The notes below the pieces were generated by a model, which was given only the letters and a program-made list of their open reading frames with translations, made no database searches and was not told the origin of the DNA. Positions 58,381 through 64,000 of a DNA stretch of 64,000 bases are shown here, piece by piece. Source of the DNA: Chelydra serpentina. Taxonomy: Eukaryota; Chordata; Testudines; Chelydridae. Where the stretch lies: positions 27,691,001 to 27,755,000 of the forward strand of contig JBAIAC010000014.1 of NCBI GenBank assembly GCA_037349315.1. The letters run 5' to 3'. The translations under genes and the position numbers were made by a program. Position 1 is the stretch's first letter, and each line of letters opens with the position of its first letter.

Positions 58381-59164
58381 AATCACTTGAAGAACTTTCC
58401 TGGTCCAGCATAGGGGAGTCAGAGGTGAACTCAGGGGCAAGAGAAAGACAGGCTTTAGCAGACAGCACTATGGCCATTCTGGGATGGGGAGCAGCCAACA
58501 AAAAGCAGAGGTCCCCATAAATTTAGAACAACATCAGGACTGGCTCTAACTTATACCAGTGGCCATACCAACCAATAGGGTTGTTCCTCTCCAGAGGCAC
58601 CTGCACAGATTCTAACCTAGTGAATCTGGAACTGGATATGAGAGTCGCACTGGCTGGATTACTCCTCTGTCAAACTTGACACTAAGTGATCCATAACAAC
58701 CAAGAAACCAACCCCATCCTCAAAAATGTGGTTGAACATAGTTACCCTGTATATTCATGGGTCATGACTGCTCCTAAACTTAACTTTCTGGTCTACCAGA
58801 TTATGTCCCTAGGCCTAAGAAATCCAATAAATTATATATCGTCAGGACATCCATATGCTGGTTTGTGTGTGTGTCCATTCGCTTCTTACATTTATCTGGG
58901 GTTTTACCATGTTTGCCTATTTGAAACAAATGACTTCTGAACACTTCTGTATCTGTTTTCAGAATGGATTCTTTAAAACATGGCTGCCTGCTATGGACAA
59001 GTTAGATGGGGCTTGTTTATTTTTGCCGAGAACTCTGGGATTGTGATTTTGTCATTTGTTTCCTATTTAAATCCTCAGCAGAACAGCCTGTACCGTAATC
59101 CTGGCTATTACTGAAGCAACTTTAATTCCTAATGTAAATTTTGGCTGAAGAAAACTGTATTTGC
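58381..59164. other. No gene recognised
   Basis: Mixed-composition DNA. It may include more of the DIRS leader up to about 58520. No clear frame. Confidence 0.4.
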
Positions 59165-59590
59165 TCAGGTTCTGATTCAGCAAGGTACTTAATCACATGC
59201 TTAACATTAAGCATGTGAACAGTTCTGTTGACTTCAATGGGGCTGTTCACATACTTAGGGTACGTCTATACTTACGCGTCCTGTCGGAGGCGCGGAATCG
59301 ATCTTCTGGGTTCGATTTATCGCGTCTTGTCTAGACGCAATAAATCGAACCAGGAAGTGCTCCGCCGTCGACGCTGGTAATCCAGCTCGACGAACGGAGT
59401 AGGCGGAGTCGACGGGGGAGCCTGCGCGCTGCGTGTGGACCCCGGGTAAGTGCTTTTTCATTCGAACTAAGATAGTTCAACTTCAGCTACGTTATTCACG
59501 TAGCTGAAGTTGCGTATCTTAGTTCGAATTATGGGGTTAGTGTAGACCAGCCCTTAGTCACATTTTAAAGTGAAGTGGGGCCTTAGTGAG
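59165..59590. repeat. Palindromic interspersed repeat, split by MITE copy C
   Basis: TCAGCAAGGTACTTAATCAC, ATGCTTAACATTAAGCATGT and TTGACTTCAATGGGGCTGTT belong to a widespread palindromic sauropsid repeat centred on CCATTGACTTCAATGG. The right arm resumes after 59553 (TTAGTCACATTTTAAAGTG). Similar cores occur near 19580 and 45405. Confidence 0.6.
59258..59553. mobile_element. Hairpin-rich Harbinger-type MITE, copy C
   Basis: The TTA duplication is exact on both sides (59255-59257, 59554-59556). The ends are GGGTACGTCTATACTTACGC and, in reverse complement, GGGCTGGTCTACACTAACCC. The palindromes TTCGATTTATCGCGTCTTG.../...GACGCAATAAATCGAA (one mismatch) and AACTTCAGCTACG/CGTAGCTGAAGTT are conserved. 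296 bp. Confidence 0.95.
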
Positions 59591-60790
59591 TGAGATTCTG
59601 GATTGGAGAATTTTATAGCCCTGTAACTGCAGATGCAATGTAACAACTGTTGTGCTATAAAAGGCACCTCTGAGCCCTCTCACATTGGGAAAGATGTTAA
59701 ACTGCATAGGCGAACTGCACACAGTCATGAAATGAAGGAATAGCTTCACTCTTGTATCTGAGCGTTGGACTCCCATAACCCCATTCTGACATGGTAAATT
59801 CAAATTAATCCCACCTATCACAGTATTTATTTATAGAGAAATGAGGTTGTGATATAGAGACTATTTGGCAAAAGGCCCTTGTTATTTGCAAACAATTTTC
59901 ACCTGGGAGCTGACTAACTCAATGCAACAAACGCATGCTTTACAGGATATTTATTCATAAACAGTAACTTGTAAGGTATCTACAGAAAGCTCTCAATTTG
60001 TCAAGGTTCTTAACCACTGTGAGATATATGTATGGGTAATATTTAATGTATTTATATTGAAAATATGCTTTATGGCCTTGGAGTAGAAATTAGTCACCAG
60101 GAGGTAATGTGCCTTGGAGATGACTCATTCAAGCAAGAGAGAACTGTCACCTCTCCCTAAATTAGCCAGTGAGGTAATGCAAGGTTCTATTGTCTACCCT
60201 TGCAGCATCTCAGAACAGTCCATGGGAAACCATCAAAGACAATTGCAAATGATCTGACCCACTTGGCAGTAAAAAGGGACATTATAGCTGGCAGGAGATC
60301 GCCCTGGCTATGAATAGAGACAAAATTCTGTTTCAGAATAACAAAGGGTAGGTAGATGCAGTCTTGATCCATTCACTGAGAAAACCCCCAAAGGAGTGTG
60401 GGGCTTTCATTAACATTTAGATCCTGATTCTTGTGAAACCAGCCAGCCCTGCAACAGACTGAACTTTGGCGTGGGAGTGGCGGGGCGGGGGGTGGGGGAT
60501 CTACTTTATTACATAGGAAAGGTAACTACTGATAAGTGTAGACCCAGATTCATGTTCTGTGATTTTGTTTTGTATTGCAACCTGTTTCCACTGCTCTATC
60601 TTGTTTCTACTTAAATATGTATTCTTCCTTAAATAAACCTACTTTTGTTTTATCATAAGCGCTCACACGTTCTGCATGGTTTACAGGAGTGGGGGGTTAA
60701 GGTAAAACTGCTAAATGGGGCTACCCTGCACTTTTGGAGGAAGAGGATCTGAAATTTATGTGAGTAGGCCGTATCAGGGGCATGATATCA
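59591..60790 (+). mobile_element. Probable ERV LTR in the right part, unassigned DNA in the left
   Basis: From about 59830 the composition and a polyadenylation region (CTTCCTTAAATAAACCTACT at about 60627, then TTTTGTTTTATCATAAGC) suggest the 3' part of an ERV-type LTR on the plus strand. A G-rich stretch lies at 60474-60500. TG...CA ends and target duplication were not established. 59591-59830 holds nothing I can identify. Confidence 0.4.
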
Positions 60791-61231
60791 CGGGGGAACA
60801 ATTCAAAGGGATTTAGAAATGGGGGTTACCTATTGTTAACCTGCAAGGCAAAGTTAGGCCTTGGCTACACTCACGAGTTACCGCGCAATAAAACGAGTTA
60901 CCGCGCAAGGCATGTACAGCGCTGCATCTCTCAGGTACAGCGCTGCAGGTACTCCACCTCCCCGAGAGGAATAACGTTTGTTGTGCTGCTGCTGGTGCGC
61001 TGCGGCTCCAGTGTGGCCACCCAATACACTGTTATTGGCCTCCAGAAGTATTCGGAAGTATCCCACAATGCCTGTTCTAGCCACTCTGGTCATCAATTAG
61101 CACTCTACTGCCCTGGCCTCAGGTGACCAACCGCCACTCCGACCCTTTAAATTCCCTTGGAATTTTAAATATCCCCTTCCTGTTTGCTCAGCCAGGCGTG
61201 GAGTGCTTTCAGGGCATCTTTCCAGGTAACC

Positions 61232-62978
61232 ATGCCTCCACATGCCAGACGAGCCCCAATATGGCACAATACCAAGTTGCTGGACCTCATCGCTGTTTGG
61301 GGGGAGGAAGCTGTCCAGTCCCAGCTGCACTCCAGCCGGAGGAATTTCGATACTTTCGGCCAGATATCAAGGGCCATGATGGAAAGGGACCATGACCGGG
61401 ACGCAATGCAGTGCAGGATAAAAGTGAAGGAGCTGCGGAGTGCTTACCGCAAAGCACGCGAGGCAAACAGCCGCTCGGGTGCTCCACCCAAAACCTGCCG
61501 ATTCTACAAAGAGCTGGACGCAATACTTGGGGGTGAGCTCACCACCGTTCCGAGCACCACCGTGGACACGGGAGAGCGGGAGGAGGAGGAGGGGGTTGAA
61601 GAAAGCAGGAGCGAGGGTGCTGTGGCTGAGGGAGACACCCCTGACTCCCTGGGGGCATGCAGCCAGGAGCTCTTCTCGAGCCAGGAGGAAGGGAGCCAGT
61701 TGCAGTGGCCGGTACGCGTTTGAGGAGAACGAGAAGAGCACGTTCGCGGTAAGAAGCTTTTATTTTCGGGAAGGAGTTTTTTCGGTGTGGGGTCCTTGGG
61801 CGAGGAGGGTTTGGGCTGCATGCATGCCTAGATGCGGAAGAGTGCATTGATGTGGTCTACCACAGCGTGGAAATCGGCCACTGTAATCTCTTCGAAAGTC
61901 TCAGCCAGAATGTGGGCAATGCGCTTGCGCAGGTTAACTGGGAGAGCCGCCGTGGTCCTTGTCCCAGTCAGGGTAACACGCCACTGTGCCGCGAGGGGAC
62001 CATTGCTGCACACAGGCAAGCTGCATATGGGCCAGGGCGGAAGCCGCATTGCAGTAGAAGACCCTCCATTGCTTTCCCGGTCACCCTCAGCAGCGAGATA
62101 TCTTCCAGGATGAACTCCTGTGGAAAATGTGGGGACAGTGTTCAGTGTAGGTTCCCCCTGCAGCTGTTGGCTCTCCCCAAGGCACAGAAACCCGTCGGAC
62201 AGTACATCCGCGAAACAATCAGTCCCCCTTTACCCTGTGTTTACTCACCATTTTGGGGCTCCTGTGGGTTCTGTGCGCTCTGTTTGGGACGGAAAAATTG
62301 TGCTGTTTTGGAGACTGTGTGCGCCCTCCTTAAGTGTGGGGAAATCATTGCTCTGTCTGGGATAAAACAATGATGCCTCTGTTAAATGTTGCATTTGCCT
62401 TCCAGATGCAACCTTGAGATCTCCGCCATCCTTCTTATCACCGGCTGAGAGACTACAAAGGCTCAGGAAGAGGCCCAGAAGAACGAAAGAAGACATGCTG
62501 CAGGAAGTTATGAAAGTCTCTTAAAGAGAATCAAAAGGCTCGGGAGTGGAGGGAGAGTGAAAGCAGGCTCCACCAGGAAAACGCTTTACACCGGCGGCAA
62601 AGCATGCAGCTCCAGCAGGAAAGCACAAAGGAACTGATTATTATCATGGTGCGCCAAGCGGACTCTATCCAGGTGCTCGTCGCCATGCAGGCGGAGCAGT
62701 ACCGCGCCCACTCACCCCTGCAGCCACTGTCGCAAAACACTTTGCCTTGTGCCCCCATGTCACCACCTGCCCACTTCACCCAACATCCAGTTTCTTATCG
62801 CGCACACCAGCTGCCCCCAACACCTGGAGCTTCACCAGCCAGCCCTGGAAACTATGACCCTTACCCACTGCACTCAACTCCCATCCCGAATTACAGACAT
62901 CCTGAAGTCCAGCACTCACTGCACAGCACTCCAGACAGGAAGCCCAAGTATGAAAGCAGGACATACCATAACCTGTGA
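61232..62978 (+). pseudogene. Harbinger Myb/SANT-like accessory protein, two exons, one frameshift
   Basis: The start is placed at 61232 (MPPHARRAPIWHNTKLLDLI) because the Myb/SANT domain follows directly: LLDLIAVWGEEAVQSQLHSS, FGQISRAMMERDH, AMQCRIKVKELRSAYRKARE, CRFYKELDAILGG. An acidic stretch follows (EREEEEGVEES). A donor (CCG|GTACGC, 61712) and acceptor (TTCCAG, 62405) suggest an intron of about 690 bp. Exon 2 has MLQEVMKVS, then a one-base frame change at about 62520, then a coiled-coil-like stretch (ENQKAREWRESESRLHQE...QLQQESTKELIIIM) and a Pro/His-rich tail to 62978; AATAAA follows at about 63069. It partners the transposase and binds the transposon ends. Confidence 0.85.
61828..62049 (-). 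other. Antisense open frame inside the accessory-gene intron
   Basis: The 73-codon frame ends PVNLRKRIAHILAETFEEIT then VADFHAVVDHINALFRI. It looks protein-like (a regular helical pattern) and lies between the two accessory-gene exons on the opposite strand. An upstream stretch in another frame reads EFILEDISLLRVTGKAMEGL (about 62115-62055). I do not recognise a family. It could be a third protein of the element, a former exon, or chance. Confidence 0.3.
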
Positions 62979-63249
62979 TTGAACCGTTCCCCACACCACC
63001 CACCACCCCCTTGCCCTTTCTGTCTCATAAGCAGTTGTGTTTCTTTTTAATACATGTATTTTCTCTTTAATAAATGGATTCTTTGGATGTGAAAACAGTC
63101 TTTATTATTGCATAAGGTAAAAGATACCTTAGCCCAAGAAAGAAACAGGCAACGCAAGTCGGCTGAGCAAACACAAATCAGCTTAGCAAAGATAAATAAC
63201 TGATAACATTGGAACCACTTTACTTCAGGGTCGTGCAGGGCAGCAGACA

Positions 63250-63990
63250 TTACTGGTGGTTTTCAGCCTCAAATTTCTCCCTCAAGGCATCCGTAATCCT
63301 TGCAGCCCCATGCTGGGCCCCTCTAATAGCCATGCTCTCTGGATGTGCAAATTCAGCCTCCAGGTGTTGAACCTCTGAGGTCCACGCCTGAGTGAACATT
63401 TCACCCTTCCCGTCACAAATATTATGGAGGGTACAGCACGCGGATATAACCATGGGGATGCTGTGTTCGGCCAAGTCCAGCTTCCCATATAGAGATCGCC
63501 AGCGGCCCTTCAAATGGCCAAAAGCACACTCCACAGTCATTCGGCACCGGCTCAGCCTGTAGTTGAACCGTTCCTAGCTGGTGTCAAGGCTCCCTGTGTA
63601 GGGTTTCATGAGCCATGGCATTAAAGGGTACGCGGGGTCTCCAAGGATCACAGTGGGCATTTCAATTTCCCCTACCGTGATCTTCCGGTCTGGGAAAAAA
63701 GTCCCGGACTGCATCTTCCGGAACAGGGCAGTGTGTCATGCACCTGTCATGCAACTTTCCGGGCCAGCCTGCGTTGATGTCAATGAAATGCCCACTGTGA
63801 TACACAAGCGCCTGGAGAACCATGGAGAAATACCCCTTCCGATTAATGTACTCGGCTGCTAGGTGGGGTAGTGCCAGAATAGGAATATGCGTCCCATCTA
63901 TCCCCCCTCCGCAGTTAGGGAAACCCATTTGTTCAAAGCCAGCCACAATGTCCTGCACGTTACCCGGAGTCACGGTTCTTCTGAGCAGGA
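63250..63990 (-). pseudogene. HARBI1-type transposase, C-terminal two thirds, lightly damaged
   Basis: Read on the minus strand: VQDIVAGFEQMGFPNCGGGI then DGTHIPILALPHLAAEYINR carries the first catalytic Asp. HFIDINAGWPGKLHD carries the second. A frame change (about 63735) leads into GTFFPDRKITVGEIEMPTVI, LGDPAYPLMPWLMKPYTGSL, then a TAG stop at about 63569. MTVECAFGHLKGRWRSLYGK carries the third acidic residue (Glu), then CCTLHNICDGKGEMF to the C-terminus at 63250. All three DDE residues are present, unlike the 31-32 kb copy, but one frameshift and one stop make it inactive. The N-terminal helix-turn-helix lies beyond the window. Confidence 0.92.
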
Positions 63991-64000
63991 TGCGATTAAT

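Larger units (their letters stand above)
60857..64000. mobile_element. PIF/Harbinger transposon, left part (runs off the window)
   Basis: The left end GGCCTTGGCTACACTCACGA follows TTA at 60854-60856. A short internal repeat of CGAGTTACCGCGCAA occurs twice at 60875-60910. A Myb/SANT gene runs on the plus strand and a HARBI1-type transposase on the minus strand, converging at about 63060-63250. Both reading frames are much better preserved than in the 28-33 kb copy, so this is a younger insertion or subfamily. The right end lies beyond 64000. Confidence 0.9.

Overview
This is vertebrate nuclear DNA, most likely from a hidden-necked (cryptodiran) turtle. Only four stretches look like host coding sequence. 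All four are exons of one gene on the minus strand, TUSC3 (the OST3/OST6-type subunit of the oligosaccharyltransferase), at 41805-41688, 39178-39038, 37937-37797 and 19330-19241. Each has consensus splice sites and the reading phase carries through all four. The first exons (including the CxxC redox motif) and the last exons (final membrane segments and stop) were not found, so the window sits inside a large TUSC3 locus. The intron from 37796 to 19331 is 18.5 kb. The turtle assignment rests on CR1 LINEs as the main LINE, a tRNA-headed SINE with a CR1-like tail (37125-37303), and the co-occurrence of DIRS, Penelope, Ty3/Gypsy, ERV LTR, hAT and PIF/Harbinger elements.

Layout. 0.4-1.1 kb: CR1 3' end split by a hAT MITE. 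3.1-6.8 kb: minus-strand Ty3/Gypsy element with a SCAN-like gag, a protease fragment and one LTR, broken by an ERV-like insert. 8-14 kb: LTR-like repeat, CR1, two hAT MITEs and a Tigger-type MITE. 14.5-19.2 kb: an LTR and plain intron, then the 19.2 kb TUSC3 exon. 19.7-22.5 kb: long decayed CR1. 22.5-24.0 kb: Harbinger MITE split by an antisense LTR. 28.1-33.2 kb: a 5-kb Harbinger transposon with decayed Myb/SANT and transposase genes, carrying a hAT MITE built from 59-bp hairpin repeats. 36-42 kb: LTR with SINE, then three TUSC3 exons. 42-51 kb: Penelope tails, hAT with CR1 inside, LTR, MITEs, a Penelope GIY-YIG fragment, CR1. 52-58.4 kb: hAT MITE, an LTR with a MITE inside, and a DIRS1-like element split by a GC-rich hAT-like element. 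59-64 kb: a MITE inside a palindromic repeat, an LTR, and the left part of a second, better-kept Harbinger element that runs off the window.

The window reads as a layered record of insertion. At least seven insertion-into-insertion events can be ordered, and eleven element boundaries are confirmed by target-site duplications (8 bp for hAT, 3 bp for Harbinger, TA for Tigger). No prokaryotic features, CRISPR arrays or confident RNA genes were seen. No transposon protein gene in the window is intact.
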